Part shown: piece after piece, positions 7,435-15,824 of the stretch
How positions within the stretch are numbered: the stretch's first letter is position 1
Layout: every line of letters starts with the position of its first letter
Source of the DNA: Stenotrophomonas sp. PS02298
GTDB lineage: Bacteria > Pseudomonadota > Gammaproteobacteria > Xanthomonadales > Xanthomonadaceae
DNA length: 39,942 nt
Reading direction: 5' to 3'
NCBI RefSeq assembly: GCF_029959445.1
Contig: NZ_JASCOR010000024.1
Location: 1-39,942, forward strand
The notes under the pieces: generated by a model
Seen by the model: only the letters and a program-made list of their open reading frames with translations
Database searches by the model: none
What the model was told of the DNA's origin: nothing
Translations under genes and position numbers: made by a program

Positions 7435-9624
7435 ATGACCTCCCCCTACCCCGCCCCCGATTACGACACCGATTCCCCCGATCACGGGCGTGAGGCGATC
7501 CACACCGAGTACAAGTTCTCGCACGTCACCACCGGCCGCTACCTGCCGACGCCGGGCAAGGCACCGGCGTGGCCGTTCGCCGACATCGGCAGCTGGATGA
7601 TCGATGCCAACGCCAGCGCCGCCGACTGGCTGACCGAGCTGAAGGACTGGCGCCAGGAACACCTGGTACGCATCGGCTATACCGACGTGAACTACCGTCG
7701 CCCGGAACTGCAGTGGGCGCAGCGCAACTTCGTGCACGCGCAGATGATGGTCGAGGACCGTTATTTCTTCGACGTGGAAACCGCGCAGTACACCGTCGAC
7801 AAGTACCTGGACGATCTGATCGAACGCTTCGGCGGCCTGGATTCGGTACTGATCTGGTACATCTACCCGAACATCGGCATCGACGACCGCAACCAGTTCG
7901 ATCTGGCGCACACGCTGCCGGGTGGACTCGAAGGTTTGACCGCTGCGGTGAAGGCATTCCAGAAGCGTGGCGTGCGCGTGTTCCTGCCGGCCAAGCCGTG
8001 GGACCACGGCACCCGCGATCCGGGCGTGACGCATTGGGATGGCTTGGCTGAGATCATCAAGGCCACCGGCGCCGACGGCATCAACGGCGACACCTTCAAC
8101 GGCGTGCCGCGCGCGTTCTTCGATGCCTGCGATGCCAACGGCAACCCGGTGGTGGTGCAGCCCGAATCGACCATCAGCTCGGAAGAGCAGCTGATCTGGA
8201 ACGTGCAGAGCTGGGGCAAGAAGGCACCCGATGGCCCTGTGCCGCCGGTGTCCAAGTGGAAGTGGCTGGAGCCGCGCCACATGGTCAATTACGAGAATCG
8301 CTGGGGCCGCAACCGCAACCACGACCTGCAGTACTGCTTCTTCAACGGCATCGGCTACAACGCCTGGGAAAACATCTGGGGCATATGGAACCAGTTCACC
8401 GCGCGTGATGGTGAAACCCTGCGCCGCATCGCCGCCATCTATCGCCACTTCCCGGCGCTGATCGTGGCCATGGACTGGGAGCCCTACCAGGTCTGCTACC
8501 AGGGCGGCATCTTCGCCAGCAAGTTCCCGGTCGACGGCCGGTGCCTGCACACCTTCATCAACCGCAACGAGTACGCGGTCAATGGTGAGCAGATCGGCCT
8601 GCCGCATGTGGACGGCACCCGTTACTACGATGTCTGGCACGGCGTGGAACTGTCGCCGGCCGTGCGTGATGGCCTGGCCATCATCGAGCTGCCGATGGAA
8701 GCACGCGGCTTTGGTGCGGTGCTGAGCGTGCAGCCGGGCGTTGCCGTTGAAGGCCTGGATGCGTTCCTGATCGAAGCCGCCAAGCGCGCCGAGCAGCCGC
8801 TGAACAGTTTCTCCGGCGCATGGAAGGCAATCCCGCAGCAGTTGCGGGAGATTCCTGCCACCACCGCGCAGGCTGCCGCGCCGCAGGGCATGGTCACCAT
8901 TCCGACTGGCGAGTTCGTGTTCGCCGTTGGCGGTGTCGAGATCGAAGGCTTCAACTGGGCCGGCCAGGACGTGCAGTTCCCGTGGGAAGACTGCCCGCGT
9001 CGCCATCACCGCAAGCTGATGCAGATGCAGGCGTTCCATATCGATCGCCATCCGGTCACCAATGCGCAGTTCAAGGCCTTCATCGATGCCACCGGCTATC
9101 ACCCGGCCGATGACATCAACTTCCTCGCCCATTGGGTGGATGGCGCACCGCGTGCCGGCTGGGACAACAAGCCGGTGATCTGGGTGTCGCTGGAAGATGC
9201 GCGCGCCTACGCCGCATGGGCCGGCAAGCGCCTGCCGCACGAATGGGAATGGCAGTACGCCGCGCAGGGCAACGATGGCCGAACCTATCCGTGGGGCAAC
9301 GACTGGGATCAAAGCCGCGTGCCGCAGGTCAACCGTGGCCGCCGCCTGCTGGCTCCGGCCGATGTCGATGCGCATCCGCAGGGCGCCAGCCCGTTCGGTG
9401 TCGAGGACCTGGTCGGCAACGTGTGGCAGTGGACCGATGAGTTCAGCGACGAGCACACCCGTGCGGCGATCCTGCGCGGTGGCTCCAGCTACCAGCCGCA
9501 GACCTCGCATTGGTATTTCCCGCAGGCCTACCGCCTGGACCAGCACGGCAAGTACCTGCTGATGGCCCCGGCCAAGGACCGCAGCGGCATGCTCGGCTTC
9601 CGTTGCGTGGTGGACGCGGCATGA
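7435..9624 (+). CDS. Glycosidase-like barrel fused to FGE/sulfatase-modifying-factor fold
   Basis: A 729-residue two-part protein without a signal peptide. Residues about 25-420 look like a (beta/alpha)8 glycosidase-type domain, with segments such as LIWYIYPNIGIDDRN and GADGINGDTFNGVP. After a linker, residues 486-729 form an FGE-sulfatase domain (FHIDRHPVTNAQFKAFI, WVSLEDARAYAAWAGKRLPH, DLVGNVWQWTDEF, GFRC). The paired cysteines of true formylglycine-generating enzymes, in the GGS-x2-C-x4-C region, are absent. The equivalent stretch GGSSYQPQTSHWYF has none, so sulfatase activation is unlikely and the fold may bind substrate or do other chemistry. ATG 7435 is chosen (TGGA about 8 nt upstream); ATG 7426 is an alternative. 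Its stop overlaps the GH127 start by four bases. Confidence 0.82.
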   Translation: MTSPYPAPDYDTDSPDHGREAIHTEYKFSHVTTGRYLPTPGKAPAWPFADIGSWMIDANASAADWLTELKDWRQEHLVRIGYTDVNYRRPELQWAQRNFVHAQMMVEDRYFFDVETAQYTVDKYLDDLIERFGGLDSVLIWYIYPNIGIDDRNQFDLAHTLPGGLEGLTAAVKAFQKRGVRVFLPAKPWDHGTRDPGVTHWDGLAEIIKATGADGINGDTFNGVPRAFFDACDANGNPVVVQPESTISSEEQLIWNVQSWGKKAPDGPVPPVSKWKWLEPRHMVNYENRWGRNRNHDLQYCFFNGIGYNAWENIWGIWNQFTARDGETLRRIAAIYRHFPALIVAMDWEPYQVCYQGGIFASKFPVDGRCLHTFINRNEYAVNGEQIGLPHVDGTRYYDVWHGVELSPAVRDGLAIIELPMEARGFGAVLSVQPGVAVEGLDAFLIEAAKRAEQPLNSFSGAWKAIPQQLREIPATTAQAAAPQGMVTIPTGEFVFAVGGVEIEGFNWAGQDVQFPWEDCPRRHHRKLMQMQAFHIDRHPVTNAQFKAFIDATGYHPADDINFLAHWVDGAPRAGWDNKPVIWVSLEDARAYAAWAGKRLPHEWEWQYAAQGNDGRTYPWGNDWDQSRVPQVNRGRRLLAPADVDAHPQGASPFGVEDLVGNVWQWTDEFSDEHTRAAILRGGSSYQPQTSHWYFPQAYRLDQHGKYLLMAPAKDRSGMLGFRCVVDAA

Positions 9625-11477
9625 CCGCGGCCATCACCAGCGGCCAGCAGCTGATCGCACCGGCGGCGGTGAAGCTCGACGGTGTGTTCGGGCAGATGCT
9701 CGCCGCCAACCGCAGCGGCCGCCTCAGCCACTTCATTGTCGATGAAGCCAGCCCCTCGATCAGCATCTTCGGCCAGGCACACAAGCAGCAGAACCAGGAA
9801 GGCGACTGGTACGGCGAGCATGCCGGCAAGTGGCTGTCGGCCACCGCGCGCGCAGTCGCGCAGGGCGGCCAGCCCGAGCTGGAAGCCAGCCTGCGCCGCG
9901 TCGCCGATTGGCTGATCAGCCAGCAGGATGAAGACGGCTATCTCGGCAACTATGCCGCCGACCGCCGCTTCACCGTGCCGCAGCCGCCCAAGCCCGAGAG
10001 CTGGAATGGCGAACCGGCGCTGCGTACCTGGGACATCTGGACCCACAGCTACCTGATCCTCGGCTTCCTCGAAACCTGGCGTGCGCTGGGCGATGACAGC
10101 TACCTGCAGGCCGCGCGGCGCATTGCCGACCTGTGCTGGCAGGCGCTGGAATCGGGCATCGACATCACCACGCTGGGCAACCACCACGGCATGTCGGCGA
10201 CGGTGCTGCTGGACCCGGCCGCCGACCTGTACCTGGTCACCGGCGAGCCGCGTTATCTCGCGTTGGCCGAGAAAATCCTGCAGCAGGCCAACGCCAACCC
10301 GCGCCTGGCCCTGCTCGACAAGGGCATCGCCAACGAGGACGCCGCCTTCATCGCGACCGGCAAGGCTTACCAGCTGTCGTGGAATCTTGTTGGCCTGGCC
10401 AAGCTGTACAAGGCCACCGGCAAGGCCGATTACAAGCTGGCCATCGACAACCTGTGGAACAACATCCGCGAGCAGCACCTGACCCTGGGCGGCGGCCCGT
10501 GGGGCGGCGTGGCGCATCGCTCGCGCGAGGTGTTCAATGCCCCGCGCACGTTCTTCCCGCAGGCCTATGTGGAAACCTGTTCGGTGCTGGCATGGATGCA
10601 GCTCAACCGCGAGCTGCTGGCCATCAGCGGCCACGCGCGTTATGCAGACGAGCTGGAACGCACTGCCTACAACGACCTGCTGGCAGCGATGGCACCGAAC
10701 GGCGAGGACTGGTGTTACTACACCTTCCCCAACGGCAAGCGCGTGCATACGACGTATTGGCGTTGCTGCAAGTCGTCCGGCGCGATGGCGGTGGAAGAGC
10801 TGCCGCAGGTCGCCTATGGCGTTGCCGCCGATGGTGGCCTGCGAGTGAACCTGTACGGCGCCGGTGAAGCCACGCTTCATCACGCGGAAGCCGGCAAGGT
10901 GCTGCTGCTGCAGCAGACCCGCTATCCGTTCAACGGCGAGATCAGCCTGCGGGTGACGCCCGAGCACAGTGCCAGCTTCGGCATCGGCCTGCGCATCCCG
11001 GCCTGGGCCGAGGACGCCCGCATCCAGGTCAATGGCATCAACGTGCCGGTGCAGCTTGGCGCGGATGGTTACGTGCAGATGCAACGCCAGTGGCAGGCCG
11101 GCGATCTGGTCAGCGTGAAGCTGCCGATGCAGCCGCAGCTGCACCGCGCCGCCAACATCAACGTGCAGGAATCGCGTGCACCGGACGGCTCGCCGGTGGC
11201 GCAGGAAGTGCTGCGCTGGGAATACATCGGCTTGAGTTACGGCCCGCTGGTCTATGCAACCACGCTGATCGATGGCTTCAAGACCGATGAAACGGTGAAG
11301 CTGCCGGAAGGGGATCCCTCGCGCTGGCTGCAGGTAGGCCAGGACGAGGGTGAAGGCGCGCCGGTGACGATGCAGCTGGAATGCCGCGCGCCGCTGGTGT
11401 TCGAGCCCTATTACCGCTGTGGTGGCCGCGAACACGACGTCTGGCGCCTGAGCTGGCTGTCACTGGCCCCGCACTAA
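9621..11477 (+). CDS. GH127 (DUF1680) beta-L-arabinofuranosidase-type glycoside hydrolase
   Basis: A 618-residue cytosolic-looking enzyme of the alpha/alpha-barrel GH127 family. Family members such as bifidobacterial HypBA1 release beta-L-arabinofuranose through a cysteine nucleophile in a zinc site. The key elements are visible: Glu303, Glu318-x-Cys320 in YVETC, and adjacent Cys382-Cys383 in YWRCCKSSG. All four metal and catalytic positions therefore appear intact. The C-terminal 200 residues form beta-rich domains. There is no signal peptide, so substrate must reach the cytosol. It overlaps the preceding fusion gene (ATGA) and is the last gene before a strong terminator. Some DUF1680 relatives act on other sugars, so substrate specificity remains open. 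Confidence 0.9.
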   Translation: MTAAITSGQQLIAPAAVKLDGVFGQMLAANRSGRLSHFIVDEASPSISIFGQAHKQQNQEGDWYGEHAGKWLSATARAVAQGGQPELEASLRRVADWLISQQDEDGYLGNYAADRRFTVPQPPKPESWNGEPALRTWDIWTHSYLILGFLETWRALGDDSYLQAARRIADLCWQALESGIDITTLGNHHGMSATVLLDPAADLYLVTGEPRYLALAEKILQQANANPRLALLDKGIANEDAAFIATGKAYQLSWNLVGLAKLYKATGKADYKLAIDNLWNNIREQHLTLGGGPWGGVAHRSREVFNAPRTFFPQAYVETCSVLAWMQLNRELLAISGHARYADELERTAYNDLLAAMAPNGEDWCYYTFPNGKRVHTTYWRCCKSSGAMAVEELPQVAYGVAADGGLRVNLYGAGEATLHHAEAGKVLLLQQTRYPFNGEISLRVTPEHSASFGIGLRIPAWAEDARIQVNGINVPVQLGADGYVQMQRQWQAGDLVSVKLPMQPQLHRAANINVQESRAPDGSPVAQEVLRWEYIGLSYGPLVYATTLIDGFKTDETVKLPEGDPSRWLQVGQDEGEGAPVTMQLECRAPLVFEPYYRCGGREHDVWRLSWLSLAPH

Positions 11478-11484
11478 GCCTGTC

Positions 11485-11527
11485 ACCGCTGCCTGTCACC
11501 AGAAACTGTGAAGGCAGCGGTGGTTTT
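11485..11527 (+). terminator. Rho-independent terminator closing the GH127 operon
   Basis: A 10-bp perfect stem ACCGCTGCCT / AGGCAGCGGT encloses a further TCAC/GTGA inner stem and is followed by GGTTTT. It begins 7 nt after the GH127 stop and separates the glycosidase operon from the CoA-transferase gene. Confidence 0.85.
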
Positions 11528-11639
11528 GAAGGCGATGACACCGCGATACCTGCTTTTTGTCCTCGCTGAAAATACCCGCACGATATGTTTCTTCCCATCT
11601 ACCGGGAGGAAACTGCAATCAAGGATTCGAGTGCAGCCA

Positions 11640-12833
11640 ATGTCAGCAAGCAACAACCCATCTCCGTTCGACATCGCCCAGCGCGATGGTGCCCGTGGCC
11701 CGCTCAGCGGCGTGCGCGTGCTGGACCTGAGCGCCTATATCGCCGGGCCGTACGGCTGCACCCTGCTGGCCGACCAGGGCGCGGAAGTGATCAAGGTGGA
11801 ACCGCCGGTTGGCGACAACCTGCGCAAATACCCGTCCACGCTGGAGGCCGAGAGCCGCGCCTTCCTCGGCGTGAACCGCTCCAAGCGCGGCGTGGTGCTG
11901 GACCTGAAGGAAGCCGACCAGCGTGCGGTGCTGATGCGCCTGGTGCGCGAGGCCGACGTGCTGGTGCACAACTTCCGCCCCAGCGTGCCAGCCCGTCTGG
12001 GCATCGATTTCGACAGCCTGAACAAGATCAACCCGCGCCTGGTGTACTGCGCGGTCACCGGTTACGGCGAGGACGGTCCGCTCAAGGACAAGGCCGGCTA
12101 CGACCAGGTGCTGCAGACCATGACCGGCATGTGCGCGATGCAGGGCAAGCCCGGCGGCGCGCCGGAAATCCTGTACGGCTCGGTGGTCGACTACTACGCC
12201 GCCGCGCTGGTCGCTGCCGGCGTGTCCTCAGCATTGTTCGAGCGCGAACGCAGTGGCGAAGGCCAGTACGTGGGCGTGTCGCTGCTGCGCAGCGCGCTGA
12301 CCATGCAGTCGGCACGGATGATCTGGGCCGAAGGCGAGCCCGAAGGCGTGGGCCGCGACATGCGCTCGGGCGGTGTCACCGGCATCCACCCGACCGCGCA
12401 GGGCCATCTCTACATCTCGGCCAATACGCCGCGCTTCTGGCAGGCGTTGTGCGACAAGATCGGCCTGCCGGCAATGGGCAGCGATCCGCGCTACGACACC
12501 GTGCGCAAGCGCGCCGAGCATTCCGACGAACTGCTGGCCAAGCTGCATGCAGCACTGGCTGCACGCAGCGCGCTGGAATGGGAAGCGCTGTTCGGCGAAG
12601 AAGTGCCGTGCGCAGCTGCGCGCAAGGTCGAGGACATGTTCGAGCACCCGCAGGTGCTGGCCGAAGAAATGATCACCACGCTGCAGCACCCTTTGCTTGG
12701 CAGCTACCGCGGCATCACCCGTCCCATCGTGTTTGGTCGCACCCCCGGCCCGCAGCCGTTCGCCGCGCCGACCTTCGACCAGGACACCGCCGCTGTCATC
12801 GCCGCCGTCGATGATGGCGACACCCCCGCCTGA
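11640..12833 (+). CDS. Class III (CaiB/BaiF-type) CoA-transferase
   Basis: A 397-residue member of the formyl-CoA transferase/CaiB/BaiF family, which moves CoA between carboxylic acids through an aspartyl-CoA intermediate. The N-terminal [19 protein letters not shown] and EVIKVEPP segments are diagnostic. Asp155 in [11 protein letters not shown] is the expected catalytic residue, and the C-terminal PQVLAEEM region is typical. A possible GTG start at 11631 has AAGGA 5 nt upstream and would add three residues; ATG 11640 is given as the conservative start. The gene is followed after 13 nt by transaldolase, probably in one transcript. Substrates cannot be read from sequence. Nothing else in the immediate neighbourhood makes or uses a CoA ester except the acetate genes further right. 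Confidence 0.88.
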   Translation: MSASNNPSPFDIAQRDGARGPLSGVRVLDLSAYIAGPYGCTLLADQGAEVIKVEPPVGDNLRKYPSTLEAESRAFLGVNRSKRGVVLDLKEADQRAVLMRLVREADVLVHNFRPSVPARLGIDFDSLNKINPRLVYCAVTGYGEDGPLKDKAGYDQVLQTMTGMCAMQGKPGGAPEILYGSVVDYYAAALVAAGVSSALFERERSGEGQYVGVSLLRSALTMQSARMIWAEGEPEGVGRDMRSGGVTGIHPTAQGHLYISANTPRFWQALCDKIGLPAMGSDPRYDTVRKRAEHSDELLAKLHAALAARSALEWEALFGEEVPCAAARKVEDMFEHPQVLAEEMITTLQHPLLGSYRGITRPIVFGRTPGPQPFAAPTFDQDTAAVIAAVDDGDTPA

Positions 12834-12846
12834 TCCGGAGCACCTC

Positions 12847-13809
12847 ATGAGCACTGCATCCAAGCTCGCGCAGCTGCGTGAACTGTCCGTCGTCGTCGCC
12901 GATACCGGCGATTACGACGCCATCAAGCGCCTGCGTCCGGTCGACTGCACCACCAACCCGACGCTGGTGAAGAAAGCCCTCGACCTGCCGGTCTACGCCG
13001 ACCTGATCGAGCGCGAGCTGCAGTGGGGCCGCGCCCAAAGCGGTGACAAACAGGCCATCGCCAATGCCGTAGTCGATCGCCTGACCGTCGGCGTCGGCAC
13101 CATGCTGGCCGAACTGGTGCCGGGCCGCGTGTCCACCGAGGTGGATGCCGACCAGGCGCACAACACCGAGGCCACGATTGCCAAGGCGCGCGAGTTCATC
13201 GCCATGTACGAAGCGGCCGGCATGCCGCGCAGCAAGGTGCTGATCAAGATCGCCGCCACCTGGGCCGGCGTCGAAGCCGCACGCGTGCTGCAGGCCGAAG
13301 GCATCGACTGCAACCTGACCCTGATCTTCAACCCCACCCAGGCCCTGGCCTGCTCGGAAGCCGGCTCCTTCCTGATCTCGCCGTTCGTCGGCCGCATCCT
13401 GGACTGGTACGTGGCCAACGGCCAGACCCCGGCCAGCATTGATGAAGACCCTGGCGTGGTGTTCGTGCGCGGCGTGTTTGCCGAGTTCAAGCGTCGCGGT
13501 TCCAGCACCGTTGTCATGGGTGCGTCGTTCCGTTCGACCGCGCAGATTGAAGCGCTGGCCGGCTGTGACCGTTTGACCATCTCGCCGGACCTGCTGGAGA
13601 AGCTGGATGCTGACTTCGGCGAGCTGCCACGCAAGCTGGTGGCTGGTGCTGCTGAAGCGGTGAACGTCGCAGCGATTGATGAAGCGAAGTTCGATGCGGA
13701 TATGGCGGCTGATCCGATGGCTACGGAGAAGCTGGCTACCGGTATTGAGGCGTTTGCGAAGGATCTGCAGACCTTGCGCCAGCGGATTGCGGATGAGTTG
13801 GGCGGCTGA
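12847..13809 (+). CDS. tal: Transaldolase
   Basis: A 320-residue class I transaldolase of the TalB type. It exchanges dihydroxyacetone units between sedoheptulose-7-phosphate and glyceraldehyde-3-phosphate in the non-oxidative pentose phosphate pathway. The Schiff-base lysine is Lys134 in [11 protein letters not shown]. The [13 protein letters not shown] and [10 protein letters not shown] segments are family hallmarks, and the length matches E. coli TalB. GGAG lies 6 nt before the ATG. The gene follows the CoA-transferase by 13 nt. Transaldolase could channel pentose phosphates formed by the upstream sugar kinase, although it is also a general housekeeping enzyme. Confidence 0.97.
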   Translation: MSTASKLAQLRELSVVVADTGDYDAIKRLRPVDCTTNPTLVKKALDLPVYADLIERELQWGRAQSGDKQAIANAVVDRLTVGVGTMLAELVPGRVSTEVDADQAHNTEATIAKAREFIAMYEAAGMPRSKVLIKIAATWAGVEAARVLQAEGIDCNLTLIFNPTQALACSEAGSFLISPFVGRILDWYVANGQTPASIDEDPGVVFVRGVFAEFKRRGSSTVVMGASFRSTAQIEALAGCDRLTISPDLLEKLDADFGELPRKLVAGAAEAVNVAAIDEAKFDADMAADPMATEKLATGIEAFAKDLQTLRQRIADELGG

Positions 13810-13833
13810 CAGCCAAAGCAATGCCCGACTACT

Positions 13834-13964
13834 CCCTTCTCCCGCTTGCGGGAGAAGGTGCCCCGAAAGGGGCGGATGAGGGGAAGCTTTTAAAGCTTTT
13901 GCTCCACGTGCTTCAAGAGCGCCCTCACCCCAACCCCTCTCCCGCGCGCGGGAGAGGGGCTTTT
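13834..13964. repeat. Paired palindromes of the CCCCTCTCCCGC family; likely terminator
   Basis: Two palindromes lie in the gap after transaldolase. One (about 13835-13858) is CTTCTCCCGC/GCGGGAGAAG. The second (13934-13959) is CCCCTCTCCCGC/GCGGGAGAGGGG followed by CTTTT. The second is preceded by CCTCACCCCAAC and could end the transaldolase transcript. The same motif family occurs in the other orientation at 26611-26647, so these are dispersed intergenic repeats that may be reused as terminators. The rest of the gap to 14075 shows nothing recognisable. Confidence 0.65.
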
Positions 13965-14075
13965 AGATCGCATGCTTTTTTGCAGCCTTCAAAAGTTTTT
14001 CGACACCCGGCTCCCTCTCCCTCGTGCCGGGGTCACCGCAGCCGGCCCCCTGTGCCTGGTTGCGGCTTTTCTAGC

Positions 14076-15491
14076 TCAGCGCGAAATCATCTCGATGAAA
14101 CGCGCTACCCGTGTGTACGGCGGCCGCAGCAGGTCACTGCCGGCCCGGCGGGTCTGCCACAACACCGGCAAGCGCTTGCTCATCGCATCGAAGCCGGCCT
14201 TGCCGTGGTACGCGCCCATGCCGCTTGCGCCAACACCACCAAAGGGCAGGCCGTTGATCGCGAAGTGCAGCAAGGTGTCGTTGACGGTGACACCGCCGGC
14301 AATGGTCTGGCCGACGATCTTCTCCACCGTCGCCTTGTCATGGCTGAAGGGATACAGGGCCAAGGGCCGATCGCGGCCATTGATGGTGGCGATGGCCTCG
14401 TCCAGTGAGCGATAGCTGCGGATCGGCAGGATCGGTCCGAAGATCTCGTCCTGCATCACCGTCGCGTCATCGCCCGGTTGCAGGATCAAGGTCGGTGGGA
14501 ACAAGCGCTCGCGCCGCGACCGCTCGGCATCGATATCGGCCAGCGGCAACACCTGCAGGCCGCGTGCGCGCGCATCATCCACATAGCCCTGCAGTCGCTG
14601 GTACTGACCTTCGTTGATGATGCGGCTGTAATCGGCGGCATCGCTGAAGTCGCCGTAACGCAGCCGCACCTGCGCACGCAGCGCAGCCACCAGTGCATCC
14701 ACCCGCGCCTCGTCGATCAACACATAGTCCGGTGCGATGCAGGTCTGGCCGGCATTGAACCACTTGCCGGTGGCCAAGCGTGCTGCTGCGCCTTCCACCG
14801 GATAGTCCGCTGCCACCAGCGCTGGTGATTTACCGCCAAGCTCAAGCGTCAACGGCGTCAGGTGCTGCGCGGCGGCCGTCATCACCTTGCGGCCAATCGC
14901 GGTGGAGCCGGTGAACACCAGATGGTCGAACGGCAGGCCGGAAAACGCTGACGCAACACTGGCATCGCCTTGCACCACCGCCACGCGCTCCGCTGGAAAT
15001 ACTTCCGCCAACAGCGACTGCAGGAAAGCCGAACTGTTCGGCGTGTGCTCCGATGGCTTCAGCATCACATGGTTACCGGCGGCAATCGCCGTCGCCAATG
15101 GCACCAGCGCCAGATTGACCGGGTAGTTCCACGGTGAGATCACCCCGACCACGCCCACCGGCACCGGTCGCACCTGCGCCCGCGCCGGCCAGAAGCGCCA
15201 GCCCACGCCAATCCGCTCCGGCTTCATCCAGCCACGCAGGTGCGAGAGCAGGTGATCGATCTCGCCGGTGACGGTCATGCCATCGGCGATCACCGATTCG
15301 TGTTTGGAGCGATGTCCGAAGTCGGCAGCAATCGCTTCGGTCATTTCCGGAATGCGCGTCTTGAATGCGGCGCGCAGGCGGCGCAGGTCGTCGCGGCGCT
15401 GCGCGTACTCCGGCTTGTGCAGCTGCCAGGCGCCACGCAGCTGCGTCAGCCGCTGCTGCAACGTGTTTGAACCATCGGTATGTGGATCCAT
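14076..15491 (-). CDS. calB: Coniferyl-aldehyde-type NAD(P)-dependent aldehyde dehydrogenase
   Basis: A 471-residue aldehyde dehydrogenase. The nucleotide-binding segment GVVGVISPWNYPVNL, the general base Glu217 in LELGGKS and the nucleophile Cys251 in GQTCIAPDY are all present. The downstream EIFGPILP segment is also typical. The short N-terminus and C-terminal features (FGGVGASGMGAYHG, then a hydrophobic tail) are those of the class 3/coniferyl aldehyde dehydrogenase group, which oxidises aromatic or long-chain aldehydes to acids. GGGGAGG lies just upstream of the ATG. It is transcribed alone, convergent with transaldolase. The exact aldehyde is uncertain, and the symbol rests on overall similarity. 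Confidence 0.87.
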   Translation of the reverse strand: MDPHTDGSNTLQQRLTQLRGAWQLHKPEYAQRRDDLRRLRAAFKTRIPEMTEAIAADFGHRSKHESVIADGMTVTGEIDHLLSHLRGWMKPERIGVGWRFWPARAQVRPVPVGVVGVISPWNYPVNLALVPLATAIAAGNHVMLKPSEHTPNSSAFLQSLLAEVFPAERVAVVQGDASVASAFSGLPFDHLVFTGSTAIGRKVMTAAAQHLTPLTLELGGKSPALVAADYPVEGAAARLATGKWFNAGQTCIAPDYVLIDEARVDALVAALRAQVRLRYGDFSDAADYSRIINEGQYQRLQGYVDDARARGLQVLPLADIDAERSRRERLFPPTLILQPGDDATVMQDEIFGPILPIRSYRSLDEAIATINGRDRPLALYPFSHDKATVEKIVGQTIAGGVTVNDTLLHFAINGLPFGGVGASGMGAYHGKAGFDAMSKRLPVLWQTRRAGSDLLRPPYTRVARFIEMISR

Positions 15492-15603
15492 GGTGCCTCC
15501 CCAAGATCAGCGGCCACTGTAAACCTGTGTGCGTTGAGGAGTGAAGGCTTGTTTGCGGGGCGGGCGTGATGTGCTGCGCAAAGTCGGGAGCGAAAGCGGT
15601 GGA

Positions 15604-15769
15604 GCTACCCCTCCCCAACCCTCCCCTTGCCTACGGCAAAGGGAGGGAGCGGAACGCGTGACCTGTCAGCCCCCCGTGTACGCCGTTTTTGCCCCGTCTG
15701 CGCGTCGCTTCTGCCCCATCCCTTGCGCAACGCGCAAGGGACGGCTGGGGAGGGGTGCTCTCCGCGCAC
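15604..15769. repeat. Half-units of the CCCCTCCCC/GGGAGGGAGC palindromic repeat family
   Basis: The 15492-15824 gap holds two palindromic segments. The first, around 15608-15650, reads CCCCTCCCCAACCCTCCCC, a short loop, then AAGGGAGGGAGC. The second, around 15716-15760, has CTTGCGCAACGCGCAAGG followed by GGGGAGGGGTG. These match the building blocks of the about 139-bp tandem array at 22481-23058, showing that the element is dispersed as single copies as well. No gene is apparent in the gap. Confidence 0.7.
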
Positions 15770-15799
15770 AAAAAAGGCCGCCCCCTTGCGGAGGCGGCC
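15770..15799 (-). terminator. Rho-independent terminator of the actP operon
   Basis: On the - strand, GGCCGCC and GGCGGCC form a stem followed by six T residues (A tract at 15770-15775 on the + strand). It lies 25 nt beyond the actP stop codon. Confidence 0.9.
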
Positions 15800-15824
15800 C
15801 TTGCATTACGCATTGCTCAAGCAA

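Noticed and set aside
7435..9624. Active formylglycine-generating enzyme for a sulfatase
   Set aside because: The catalytic cysteine pair is missing and no sulfatase with a CxPxR motif is seen in the window.
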